Part shown: positions 1 through 8,437 of the stretch, in pieces
How the letters are laid out: every line of letters starts with the position of its first letter
Numbering within the stretch: the stretch's first letter is position 1
Assembly: GCF_018760785.1 (NCBI RefSeq)
Contig: NZ_JAHHZO010000001.1
Coordinates: forward strand, 496,001-560,000
Reading direction: 5' to 3'
From: Rhizobium sp. CSW-27
Lineage (GTDB): Bacteria > Pseudomonadota > Alphaproteobacteria > Rhizobiales > Rhizobiaceae
DNA length: 64,000 bases
Translations under genes and position numbers: made by a program
Notes under the pieces: model-generated
What the model saw: only the letters and a program-made list of their open reading frames with translations
The model's database searches: none
What the model was told of the DNA's origin: nothing

Positions 1-1
1 C

Positions 2-994
2 GTGACACCGCCGGCGCGGCGGGAGGGACACGAAGCCAATCCCTATCATGTCTGGCTGTCGGAAGTGATGCTCCAGCAGACAACCGTGCAGGCGGTCAAG
101 CCTTATTTCCGAAAGTTTCTGGAAACATGGCCAAGTGTGACCGATCTGGCAATGGCACCGGTGGAGGACGTGATGGCAGCCTGGGCGGGGCTTGGCTACT
201 ATGCGCGGGCGAGAAACCTCAAGAAATGCGCCGAAGCGGTGGCCAGCCTGCATGGCGGCGTCTTTCCCGATACGGAAGAGGGCTTGCGCAGCCTGCCGGG
301 CATCGGCGACTACACGGCCGCCGCCGTGGCCGCCATCGCCTTCGACCGACCGGCCGCCGTGATGGACGGCAATGTGGAGCGTGTGATCTCACGGCTTTAT
401 GCCATCGACGCGCCGCTGCCGGGCGCCAAGCCCCTGATGAAGGCCCGCGTCAGGGCGCTGACGCCTCTCCAGAGGCCGGGCGACTTTGCCCAGGCAATGA
501 TGGATCTCGGCGCGACCATCTGCACCCCGAAGCGGCCGAGCTGCGTTCTCTGTCCCTTCCGCGACAACTGCCTGGCGCTTGGCAGCGACGATCCCGAACG
601 TTTTCCGGTCAAGGCGGCAAAGAAGGAAAAGCCGGTGCGGCAGGGGGCGGCCTTCGTGGCGGTTTCCACAGACGGCGCGGTGCTGCTCCGCCGGCGCCCC
701 ACCTCCGGCCTGCTCGGCGGCATGACGGAAGTGCCGACCACCGACTGGACGGCGCGGCAGGATGGCGGCACGACGACCGATTGCGCGCCCTTCCCGGCCG
801 ACTGGCAGCCTGCCGGCGTAGTGACGCACGTCTTCACCCATTTCGAGCTGCGGCTGACGGTGTTTCGCGCCAGGACCGCGCAGAGACGGGAGGCCGAAGG
901 CTGGTGGGAGCCGGTGGAGCGGCTGGAGACTCAAGCCTTGCCGACCGTGATGAAAAAGGCGATCACTCTGGCCATTCCACGCGCGTTCGCCTGA
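2..994 (+). CDS. mutY: A/G-specific adenine glycosylase MutY, 5' end cut by window edge
   Basis: Base-excision repair enzyme that removes adenine mispaired with 8-oxoguanine. Visible parts are the EVMLQQT helix near the N-terminus, the helix-hairpin-helix LPGIGDYTAAAVAAIAF with the downstream VMDGNVERV segment, a Cys-X6-Cys-X2-Cys-X5-Cys iron-sulfur cluster (CTPKRPSCVLCPFRDNC), and a NUDIX-like C-terminal domain that recognises the 8-oxoG strand. The family's usual first residues, with the LPWR segment, are missing, so the true start lies upstream of base 1 and the first in-frame GTG here is not the start. It heads a same-strand run with a GNAT, a HAD and a monooxygenase gene. Confidence 0.95.
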   Translation: MTPPARREGHEANPYHVWLSEVMLQQTTVQAVKPYFRKFLETWPSVTDLAMAPVEDVMAAWAGLGYYARARNLKKCAEAVASLHGGVFPDTEEGLRSLPGIGDYTAAAVAAIAFDRPAAVMDGNVERVISRLYAIDAPLPGAKPLMKARVRALTPLQRPGDFAQAMMDLGATICTPKRPSCVLCPFRDNCLALGSDDPERFPVKAAKKEKPVRQGAAFVAVSTDGAVLLRRRPTSGLLGGMTEVPTTDWTARQDGGTTTDCAPFPADWQPAGVVTHVFTHFELRLTVFRARTAQRREAEGWWEPVERLETQALPTVMKKAITLAIPRAFA

Positions 995-1004
995 GGGACG
1001 GTTC

Positions 1005-1535
1005 ATGGTCGGGATGAGGGAACTGGCACGACACGAGATCCGGTCCATCTGGACCATCGATCGCTCGGAAATCATCGAGGCAACCTATCGCCTGAAAGAT
1101 GGCGTGCTTGTTCTGACGGCCGATCCTCACGACGTGCGCGGCTGGCCCGGCGACCTGCCCGCGGAAAAGACGCCCGTTTTCGAAGCCGGCCATGACCGGG
1201 GTGACTGGTTCTGCGGTCTGTTCGACGGCTCGCGGCTGGTCGGGATCGCGATCCTCGGCCATTGCCTGTTCGGCGAGGCCTCGCAATTCCTGCAACTCAA
1301 GTTCTTCTACGTCGACAAGGCCCTGCGCCAGATGGGCCTGGGCAAGGCACTGTTTGAGGCGGCCACACGGGAGGCGCGCAACAGGGGCGCCCGGCGCCTT
1401 TACATCTCCGCCACGCCGACGCAAAACACCGTCGATTTCTATCTTCATCGCGGATGTCGGCTGCTTGAAACGCCGGACCCTGTTCTTTTCGATGAGGAGC
1501 CTGACGATCTTCATCTCGACTATGCACTCGGCTGA
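1005..1535 (+). CDS. GNAT family N-acetyltransferase
   Basis: Predicted acetyl-CoA-dependent acetyltransferase of 176 residues; the substrate is unknown. The acetyl-CoA binding region is visible as LKFFYVDKALRQMGLGKALF (Q/R-x-x-G-x-G/A type), followed by the RLYISATPTQNTVDFYLHRGC strand-helix that ends the GNAT fold. The ATG lies 10 bases after the mutY stop, with a second in-frame ATG three codons later at 1014, so the start is uncertain by three residues. The tight spacing suggests cotranscription with mutY. Confidence 0.85.
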   Translation: MVGMRELARHEIRSIWTIDRSEIIEATYRLKDGVLVLTADPHDVRGWPGDLPAEKTPVFEAGHDRGDWFCGLFDGSRLVGIAILGHCLFGEASQFLQLKFFYVDKALRQMGLGKALFEAATREARNRGARRLYISATPTQNTVDFYLHRGCRLLETPDPVLFDEEPDDLHLDYALG

Positions 1536-1589
1536 CATCATCGCGAGCATCATCCGAAATTCCGGCACATCCCTTCATCAGGAGTTTTC

Positions 1590-2198
1590 ATGACCATCGA
1601 CCATATCGTCTTCGACATCGGCAAGGTGCTGATCCATTACGATCCGAACATTCCCTTCAGCCGGATCATTCCGGATGCCGAGGAGCGGCGCTGGTTCTTC
1701 GAGAATGTCTGCACCCATGACTGGAACCTGGAACAGGATCGCGGGCGCGAATGGCCGGTCGCCGAGGCGGAACTGATCGCAAGATATCCCGAGCGCGAGG
1801 AGCAGATCCGCGCCTTCCGCAAGCACTGGCACGAGATGGTGCCGCACGCCTATGACGACAGCGTCGCCATCATGGAGGGCCTGATCGATGCGGGTCGCGA
1901 CGTCACCATGCTGACCAATTTCGCCGCCGATACCTTCCGCCATGCGCGCGAAATTTTCCCCTTCCTCAACCGGCCGCGCGGCGTGACCGTGTCCGGCGAG
2001 ATCTTCCTCATCAAGCCGGATGTGGAGATCTACCGCCTGCATGCGAAGAATTTCGACCTCGATCCGGCCCGGACCATCTTCATCGACGATTCTGCCGCCA
2101 ATGTGGAAGGCGCAAAGGCCGCCGGCTGGCAGGCGGTTCAGTTCATCGATGCGCAGCGACTGCGCGCCGATCTCGCCTCCTTCGACATCACCGTCTGA
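1590..2198 (+). CDS. HAD-superfamily hydrolase (YihX/haloacid dehalogenase-like)
   Basis: Cytosolic phosphatase-type HAD protein of 202 residues. Motif I is FDIGKVL with nucleophile Asp9; the second Asp of DxD is Gly, as in the YihX-type subgroup. Motif II is MLTNF, motif III the Lys in FLIKPDVEIY, and motif IV IFIDDSAANVEGA. The ATG at 1590 follows a GGAG ribosome-binding site (tcaggagttttc). The substrate cannot be read from sequence; a small sugar phosphate is likely by family. It is the third gene of the mutY run. Confidence 0.88.
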   Translation: MTIDHIVFDIGKVLIHYDPNIPFSRIIPDAEERRWFFENVCTHDWNLEQDRGREWPVAEAELIARYPEREEQIRAFRKHWHEMVPHAYDDSVAIMEGLIDAGRDVTMLTNFAADTFRHAREIFPFLNRPRGVTVSGEIFLIKPDVEIYRLHAKNFDLDPARTIFIDDSAANVEGAKAAGWQAVQFIDAQRLRADLASFDITV

Positions 2199-2215
2199 CC
2201 GGGAAAGATACAGGC

Positions 2216-2518
2216 ATGAACGACAGGAAGGTCTATCTCGATGGCCATATCGACGTGCCCGCCGATCGGCGGGCGGCGGTGGATGCGGCCCTTCCCGTTC
2301 ACATCGCGCTGACGCGAGCCGAACCCGGCTGCCTGAAGTTCGAGGTGACGGCCTGCGGCACGGTGGAAGGTCGCCTCCTCGTTTCGGAGATCTTCACCGA
2401 CCAGGCCGCCTTCGACGCCCATCAGGCCCGCACCAAATCCTCCGATTGGTTTCAGGTCACCGCCGGCATTCCGCGTGACTATACGATCCGGGTCGAGGGA
2501 GACATCCCGCCGCGTTGA
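2216..2518 (+). CDS. Antibiotic biosynthesis monooxygenase (ABM)-type small protein
   Basis: A 100-residue single-domain protein with the dimeric alpha-beta barrel pattern: an N-terminal strand GHIDVPADRR, the central LTRAEPGCLKFEVTACGTVEGRLLVSEIFTD segment, and the helix QAAFDAHQART. Homologues include putative quinol monooxygenases such as YgiN, but many members have no known activity. The gene starts 17 bases after the HAD stop and is the last of the mutY run; a strong hairpin terminator follows at 2551. Confidence 0.82.
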   Translation: MNDRKVYLDGHIDVPADRRAAVDAALPVHIALTRAEPGCLKFEVTACGTVEGRLLVSEIFTDQAAFDAHQARTKSSDWFQVTAGIPRDYTIRVEGDIPPR

Positions 2519-2550
2519 AAGCCAGCGAGGATGTGGTATATTTCAGGAGT

Positions 2551-2584
2551 GAGATCAGGAGCGGTAACTCCTGATCTCGTTTCG
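2551..2584 (+). terminator. Rho-independent terminator of the mutY run
   Basis: A perfect 11-bp stem (GAGATCAGGAG / CTCCTGATCTC, 2551-2561 and 2568-2578) closes a 6-base loop and is followed by gtttcgctt. It lies 33 bases after the monooxygenase stop. Confidence 0.8.
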
Positions 2585-2601
2585 CTTAGATATGGAATGT
2601 G

Positions 2602-2637
2602 ACCCGCACGTCAGCTCGCCAGCTCGTGCGGGTTTTC
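2602..2637 (+). terminator. Second hairpin with T run
   Basis: A 9-bp stem ACCCGCACG / CGTGCGGGT (2602-2610, 2625-2633) is extended inside by AGCT/AGCT pairing and followed by TTTT. It is either a back-up terminator for the mutY run or the 3' end of a short RNA starting after 2580. Confidence 0.6.
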
Positions 2638-2690
2638 CGTATCGTGAGCGTGATGCTGAATGGTATCCACCACATGCCATCACTCCTGTT

Positions 2691-2775
2691 CGGGAGCAGA
2701 GCCTCTGCCTCGGCCGGTGCGGCTCATCCTCACCGGTCGACGCCGGCTGGCACGGCGCCTGCTGCTTCGCTCCCG
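2691..2775. ncRNA. Candidate structured RNA (branched hairpin), strand uncertain
   Basis: An outer stem CGGGAGC (2691-2697) / GCTCCCG (2769-2775) encloses two hairpins: CGGCCGGTG / CACCGGTCG (2711-2719, 2731-2739, 9 bp with one G-U) and GCCG / CGGC (2742-2756). I could not match it to SRP RNA, RNase P RNA, tmRNA, 6S RNA or a riboswitch consensus. It may be a small RNA or only GC-rich spacer that folds well; conservation in relatives would decide. Confidence 0.35.
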
Positions 2776-2922
2776 ACGGGGCGACGATAGCACGGGAAGA
2801 GCCGAAACCAAAAGTTGCAACAAGTTGCGAATTCATCGATGCGATGGGCCGGCCTGCCCGCCGTGCGGACATTGTCCGCAATCACCGATCCGTATCGGCG
2901 CGACCGACTGAAGGTCTGGTGC

Positions 2923-2964
2923 CCATAAAACACGACGCCCGGATCCTTGCGGACCCGGGCGTCG
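2923..2964 (-). terminator. Rho-independent terminator of ccrM
   Basis: Stem CGACGCCCGG / CCGGGCGTCG (2933-2942, 2955-2964), with three further inner pairs, is followed on the minus strand by GTGTTTTATGG, a T-rich run. It lies about 140 bases past the ccrM stop codon. Confidence 0.7.
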
Positions 2965-3105
2965 CTGCCTCTTCCGGGACTGGAACCGGTGAGAGGCCTC
3001 ATTGACGGGGGCGGTGGATCGAATGTCTCCGTGCAATGAGCATCCATCCCAGAGAAGGCGTCGAATCAGGCAAAAGCATGATCGATGGCCTCTCCTGCCA
3101 TGCGT

Positions 3106-4269
<1,164 letters not shown>

Positions 4270-4383
4270 TTACAGACTGTTATGGTTACCCAGTTTGGTT
4301 ACCAAAGACTGAAGGCGGCACCGCGAATTGTGAAAATTGTGGCAAGGATGGTCTCGCCGCCCGATCCGCGCTATGGTGGTGCC

Positions 4384-4680
4384 ATGAAAAAGGACGAGGC
4401 CATCCGACAGTTGACCGCGCGGGCCGATGCCATCCGGGCACTCGGCGCGACCGCGCTCTACCTGTTCGGCTCGGTCGCGCGCGACGAGGCCAAGGAAACA
4501 AGCGACCTCGACCTGTTCATCGATTATGACCCCCGCTCGCGCTTCAACGCATTAGATCTCGTCGGGATCAAGCTTTTTCTGGAGGAAGATCTGTCGATCC
4601 CCGTCGATGTGACGACGCGCGACAGCCTGCATCCCATCCTGCGAGACCGGATCATTGCCTCCGCTGAGCGGGTTTTCTGA
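4384..4680 (+). CDS. MntA-like nucleotidyltransferase antitoxin
   Basis: A 98-residue minimal nucleotidyltransferase with the signature GS-x9-DLDLF (GS at 29-30, DLD at 41-43) and a later acidic residue in VDVTTRD. Such proteins neutralise the neighbouring HEPN toxin by AMPylating it. I chose the ATG at 4384, not the upstream in-frame ATG at 4282, because the fold begins at KKDEAIRQ and the extra 34 residues look non-coding. Its stop overlaps the next gene's start as TGATG, so the pair is translationally coupled. Confidence 0.8.
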   Translation: MKKDEAIRQLTARADAIRALGATALYLFGSVARDEAKETSDLDLFIDYDPRSRFNALDLVGIKLFLEEDLSIPVDVTTRDSLHPILRDRIIASAERVF

Positions 4681-5087
4681 TGGCGCGAGACATTCGCCAT
4701 TTCCTCTACGATATTCACCTGGCGATCAGTGCGATCGAGTCGGCCGTCGCCGGCAAAACACTTGCCGATTACCAAGCCGACGCGTTCCTGAAACTGGCAA
4801 GCGAGCGTGCGATCGAGATCATATCCGAAGCGAGCCGGCGGATCCCCGAGGACATCCAGAACCTTCGCCCCGAAATTCCATGGCCGAAGATCCGGGGCAT
4901 CGGCAATATTCTGAGACACGAATACTATGGGCTATCCGATGCCATCCTCTGGGGCGTGATCGTGGATGAGTTGCCGAAACTTGGCGTCGCCATCGCCGCC
5001 ATTCAGGCGGCACTTGAAGGCGATGAGGGAGATACTGGTCCCACTTCAGCATCCACCGGCGCCTCCGCCCGTTCGAACATGCCGTAA
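4680..5087 (+). CDS. HepT-like HEPN toxin (DUF86)
   Basis: A 135-residue HEPN-family protein, paired with the upstream MntA-like gene. Members are RNases that act on tRNA or other RNA. The catalytic region reads IRGIGNILRHEYYG at 71-84. The usual HepT pattern has Arg five residues before the His (RNxxxH); here that position is Gly75 and the nearest arginines are Arg72 and Arg79 around His80. Activity may therefore be altered, although this GIGNxLRHxY variant looks family-like rather than random. The last 28 codons overlap the convergent monooxygenase gene on the other strand. Confidence 0.8.
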   Translation: MARDIRHFLYDIHLAISAIESAVAGKTLADYQADAFLKLASERAIEIISEASRRIPEDIQNLRPEIPWPKIRGIGNILRHEYYGLSDAILWGVIVDELPKLGVAIAAIQAALEGDEGDTGPTSASTGASARSNMP

Positions 5088-5374
5088 TCGCGCAGCACAT
5101 GGCCGATGCGCAGGCGATAGTCGGCAAAGATCTCGCGGCGTCCGGCCCGTTGCGCGGCGCGGTGCGCTTCCCGGGTGCGCCACACCTTCACCGCCGCCTC
5201 GTCGCGCCAGAAGGACAGCGACAGGAGCTTGCCGCGCATCGAGAGACTTTCGAAGCGTTCGATGGAGATGAAGCCGTCGATGGTTTCGAGGTCCTGGCGG
5301 AGTCCGCCGGCGAGATCGAGATAGCGATGGCGCTCGCCCATATAGGGCACCACTTCGAAGATGACGGCGATCAT
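5003..5374 (-). CDS. Antibiotic biosynthesis monooxygenase family protein
   Basis: A 123-residue ABM-type dimeric alpha-beta barrel protein: N-terminal strand MIAVIFEVVPYMGERHRYLDLA, then GFISIERFESLS, the strand LLSLSFWRDEAAVKVWRT, and a helix REAHRAAQRAGRREIFADYRLRI. The ATG overlaps the stop of the upstream NIPSNAP gene as ATGA, so the two form one operon. The Ser/Ala-rich tail runs 85 bases over the end of the HepT-like gene. By context it may act with the NIPSNAP protein under the divergent ArsR regulator; the substrate is unknown. Confidence 0.82.
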   Translation of the reverse strand: MIAVIFEVVPYMGERHRYLDLAGGLRQDLETIDGFISIERFESLSMRGKLLSLSFWRDEAAVKVWRTREAHRAAQRAGRREIFADYRLRIGHVLRDYGMFERAEAPVDAEVGPVSPSSPSSAA

Positions 5375-5700
5375 GCGGGCATCCTCGGGCCATGCGGCAG
5401 CGAGACCTTGCGCAGGAACAGGCGATCCTCCTTCAGGATGAAGCGCTCGCGGCTGGCGAAGGCATAGTTTTCCCGGCCGAGCGGGTCCTCGGCGAGGCGC
5501 GCGCGATAAGCCTCGTAGGCGGCGAGGCTTTCGATGGAATAGACGCCGTAGGCAGTGGTCGCCGATCCCTCGTGCGGGGCGAAATAGCCGATCAGATCGG
5601 CACCGCAGCGCGGGATGGCCTGGCCCCAGGCGCGCGCATAGTCGGCGAAGCGATCGCACTTGAACGGATCGATCTCGTAGCGGATGAAACAGGTGATCAT
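5371..5700 (-). CDS. NIPSNAP family protein
   Basis: A 109-residue small alpha-beta barrel protein: MITCFIRYEIDPFKCDRFADYARAW, then LIGYFAPHEGSATTAYGVYSIESLAAYEAYRARL, and a final FILKEDRLFLRKV. NIPSNAP proteins are of unclear biochemical function and structurally resemble ABM monooxygenases. It is the first gene of a two-gene minus-strand operon and faces an ArsR-family regulator across 74 bases that contain a strong palindrome, so repression by that regulator is likely. Confidence 0.85.
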   Translation of the reverse strand: MITCFIRYEIDPFKCDRFADYARAWGQAIPRCGADLIGYFAPHEGSATTAYGVYSIESLAAYEAYRARLAEDPLGRENYAFASRERFILKEDRLFLRKVSLPHGPRMPA

Positions 5701-5752
5701 CGGGCTTTCTCCTTGTGTCGGGAGCCAGACAATGCCCCATTGCCCAACAGGG

Positions 5753-5776
5753 ATGCTTCGGTTACCATCGAAGCAT
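5753..5776. promoter_or_regulatory. Operator palindrome in the ArsR/NIPSNAP divergent region
   Basis: Perfect inverted repeat ATGCTTCG-N8-CGAAGCAT. The right arm overlaps the ATG of the ArsR gene (5775), a position suited to autorepression and to silencing the divergent operon that starts at 5700. Confidence 0.7.
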
Positions 5777-6473
5777 GAAAGAAGGACCTGACATTGCCCG
5801 TATCGCAACACTGATCGGCGATCCCGCCCGCGCCAACATGCTGATGGCGCTGATGGGTGGCCAGGCGCTGACCGCGACCGAACTGGCGGGAGCCGCCGGC
5901 GTGACGCTGGCGACCGCCAGCGCGCATCTTTCCAAGCTGGAGGATGGCGGTCTGCTGACCCAGCGCAAGCAGGGACGCCACCGCTATTTCGCGCTGGCCG
6001 ACAGCGCTGTCGCCGGCCTGCTGGAGGATCTTGCCGGTCTTGCGGCCACGCGCGGCCATCTGCGCCATCGCCCCGGTCCACGGGACCCGGCGCTGCGCCG
6101 CGCCCGCATCTGCTACGATCATCTGGCCGGCGATTTCGGTGTGCGCATGCTGGACAGCCTGATCGAGCGCGGCGCCATCCTGGAGGAAGGCGAGGCGCTG
6201 GCACTGACCGGCAGCGGCCACCGCTTCTTCTGCGAGATGGGGATCGATGCGGAGGCACTGAAGACGCCACGCCGCCCGCTCTGCCGGGCCTGCCTCGACT
6301 GGAGCGAGCGCCGCTCGCATCTGGGCGGCACGCTGGGCAAGGCGCTGTTCGACCATATCATGGCCGAGGGCCTTGCCAGGCGCGAGCCGGACAGCCGCGC
6401 CATCCGCTTCACCCGTGAGGGCGAGCGCCGCTTTCTCGCCCTCTTCCCGGTTCAGGACGCCGACGCGGCCTGA
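5775..6473 (+). CDS. ArsR-family winged-helix transcriptional regulator
   Basis: A 232-residue regulator. The N-terminal winged helix is clear: IARIATLIGDPARANMLMAL, LTATELAGAAGVTLATASAHLSKLEDGGLL and KQGRHRYFALAD. The C-terminal 130 residues, with ICYDHLAGDFGVRM and the Cys pair CRACLDW, are shared by long ArsR regulators that are not simple metal sensors. I chose the ATG at 5775 because the ArsR fold starts there, although the frame is open from 5715. It is divergent from the NIPSNAP/ABM operon and probably represses it and itself through the palindrome at 5753. Confidence 0.87.
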   Translation: MKEGPDIARIATLIGDPARANMLMALMGGQALTATELAGAAGVTLATASAHLSKLEDGGLLTQRKQGRHRYFALADSAVAGLLEDLAGLAATRGHLRHRPGPRDPALRRARICYDHLAGDFGVRMLDSLIERGAILEEGEALALTGSGHRFFCEMGIDAEALKTPRRPLCRACLDWSERRSHLGGTLGKALFDHIMAEGLARREPDSRAIRFTREGERRFLALFPVQDADAA

Positions 6474-6573
6474 TTGTTCTCGGCGCCGTCCTCGTGTAGG
6501 TCAGGCATCAATCCCCGAAACCGGGCCTGACGACCGGGCCACCCCAAAGATCCAAGCAAAGAGCACTTCTGAC

Positions 6574-7263
6574 ATGAGCGGATTCGACCTCATCATCTTC
6601 GACTGCGACGGCGTTCTGGTCGATTCGGAAATCATCGCGGCCCAGGTGGAATCCCGCCTGCTGACGGAAGCCGGATACCCGATCAGCGTGGAGGAAATGG
6701 GCGAGCGCTTTGCCGGCATGACCTGGAAGAACATTCTGCTGGCCATCGAGAAGGAAGTGGACATTCCGCTGTCCGCCTCCTTGATCGACAAGTCGGAAAA
6801 GCTGCTCGACGCCCGGCTGGAGCGTGACGTGAAGGTGATCGAGGGCGTGAAGACCGCGCTGTCGAAGATCACCACGCAGGCCTGCATCTGCTCCAATTCC
6901 TCCAGCCAGCGGCTGGACATGATGCTGACCAAGGTGGGTCTGAAGCCCTATTTTGCCCCGAACATCTTCTCGGCCAAGGATCTCGGGCCGGACAAGGTGA
7001 AGCCGCGCCCCGACATCTTCCTGCATGCGATCGACACCTTCAAGGTGAACGCCGCGCGCACCGTCGTCATCGAGGATTCCGTGCACGGCATCCATGGCGC
7101 GGTGGCCGCCGGCTGCCGGGTGATCGGCTTTACCGGCGCCTCGCACACCTATCCGAGCCATGCCGACCGCCTGACGGATGCCGGCGCCGAAACGGTGATT
7201 GCCCGCATGAGCGACCTGCCGGCAACGATTGCCGCGCTCGGCGAATGGGCCGGCGCCGTGTGA
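6574..7263 (+). CDS. HAD-superfamily phosphatase (subfamily IA)
   Basis: A 229-residue HAD hydrolase with nucleophile motif FDCDGVLVDSE (DxD intact), cap region, motif II ICSNSS, motif III Lys in KVKPRPDIFLHA, and motif IV VIEDSVHGIHGAVAAG. It resembles sugar-phosphate phosphatases and beta-phosphoglucomutase-like enzymes; the substrate is unknown. The start at the ATG at 6574 fits the domain boundary, although the frame is open upstream. It stands alone between the ArsR and AraC genes. Confidence 0.88.
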   Translation: MSGFDLIIFDCDGVLVDSEIIAAQVESRLLTEAGYPISVEEMGERFAGMTWKNILLAIEKEVDIPLSASLIDKSEKLLDARLERDVKVIEGVKTALSKITTQACICSNSSSQRLDMMLTKVGLKPYFAPNIFSAKDLGPDKVKPRPDIFLHAIDTFKVNAARTVVIEDSVHGIHGAVAAGCRVIGFTGASHTYPSHADRLTDAGAETVIARMSDLPATIAALGEWAGAV

Positions 7264-7386
7264 CCACGGGCCGGAAGACAGCGCCATGCGGCAGGACCGA
7301 AAGCCGGCGCTTGATTAGAAAAGGGTTTTGCATTCCGCCGTTTGCGCATAGTTTCATGCGGATGACATGATCAGGCGGTGAACCAC

Positions 7387-8289
7387 ATGAGGCATGCAGC
7401 GGCGGCAAGACAGAGGCCGGCCTTTCCCGGCGGCCAGGACGTGCTGACGGCGGCGACGGAAAACGCCACCATCAGCGTGACGCGTTTCACCCCCGAGATT
7501 CCCGGCAACGACGCGCTGGTGGCAAAGATGGAGGCGGAAAAGGCCTTCGTCGTCCTGGTGCAGCTCAGGGCCCATCCGCCGCACGAATTCAAGCTCGACG
7601 GACGCTTCGAGCGCCCGCCCGCCATGCCGCAAGGGGCGCTCAACGTCATCGACCTCAATGTCGGCGATGCCTGCGCCCGCCTCACCGCGCCGGCCGACAC
7701 GCTGATGTTTCATCTGCCGAACCGGGCGCTGCACGACCTTGCGGAAGCGGCCGATGCGCGGCCTGTCGAGCGGCTGCGGGCACCGGACGGCTGGCTGACC
7801 GCCGATCCGCTGGCAAGCCGGATGGCACCGGTCCTGGTGCACGAACTCGCCGAACCGGAGGGCGAGCGCAACCGGCTGTTCATCGAACACATGCTGCTGG
7901 GGCTCGGCGCCCATTTCGCCCGCCGTTACGGTGGTCTCGCTCCGCAGCGGCGGCAGCGCGGCGGGCTTGCCCCCTGGCAGGAACGGCGCGCCCGCGAGCT
8001 TCTGGAGGCAAGGCTTGCCGATCCGCCCTCCATCCGCGAGGTGGCGCGCGAATGCGGTCTCTCCGCCGATTATTTCACCCGCGCCTTCAGGGCATCGACC
8101 GGCCTGACGCCGTATGCCTGGCTGCAGGCGCAGCGCATCGACAGGGCCAGGCGCCTGATGCGCGATGAGACCGCATCGCTGGCGGAGGTCGCCCTGGCCT
8201 GCGGCTTTGCCGACCAGAGTCATCTGTCCCGCGTCTTCCTGCAGCATACCGGCCACACGCCGGGGCAATGGCGGCGCAGCCACCTCTGA
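7387..8289 (+). CDS. AraC-family transcriptional regulator
   Basis: A roughly 300-residue regulator. The C-terminal third has both AraC helix-turn-helix units: SIREVARECGLSADYFTRAFR followed by TGLTPYAWL, then SLAEVALACGFADQSHLSRVF followed by TGHTPGQWR. The N-terminal 190 residues are the ligand or oligomerisation domain. A GTG three codons upstream (7378) is an alternative start. The cupin gene 148 bases downstream on the same strand is a plausible target. Confidence 0.88.
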   Translation: MRHAAAARQRPAFPGGQDVLTAATENATISVTRFTPEIPGNDALVAKMEAEKAFVVLVQLRAHPPHEFKLDGRFERPPAMPQGALNVIDLNVGDACARLTAPADTLMFHLPNRALHDLAEAADARPVERLRAPDGWLTADPLASRMAPVLVHELAEPEGERNRLFIEHMLLGLGAHFARRYGGLAPQRRQRGGLAPWQERRARELLEARLADPPSIREVARECGLSADYFTRAFRASTGLTPYAWLQAQRIDRARRLMRDETASLAEVALACGFADQSHLSRVFLQHTGHTPGQWRRSHL

Positions 8290-8437
8290 CGGCAGGGACG
8301 GCGCGCATTTCGCGTCGTTTTCCTTCAAGGAAGGTCGGCAATCTTCCAGACGCCCGGCTTCGGCCGCCTACACTGCGCCGCGTCTGCATCCGGCGCACGG
8401 GGCACCGGATGCATGCCCATTGGAAGGAAACCGATTC

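Larger units (their letters stand above)
2519..3105. other. Gene-free stretch between the mutY run and ccrM
   Basis: No open frame here has codon use or similarity that I would call a gene; the short frames on both strands are unrelated to known families. The stretch holds two consecutive plus-strand terminator-like hairpins (2551-2578 and 2602-2633), a branched inverted-repeat structure (2691-2775), and a minus-strand terminator (2933-2964) followed by another imperfect hairpin near 2967-2998. This density of structure is unusual for plain spacer and is why a small RNA is suggested separately. Confidence 0.6.

Noticed and set aside
2691..2775. tRNA or SRP RNA gene
   Set aside because: No anticodon-arm geometry, no CCA-side acceptor match and no SRP tetraloop/GGAAG-type consensus.
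2555..3047. Short open frames on both strands in the mutY-ccrM spacer
   Set aside because: Arg/Pro/Ser-rich, overlapping each other and hairpins, with no ribosome-binding site or family; better explained as spacer or RNA.
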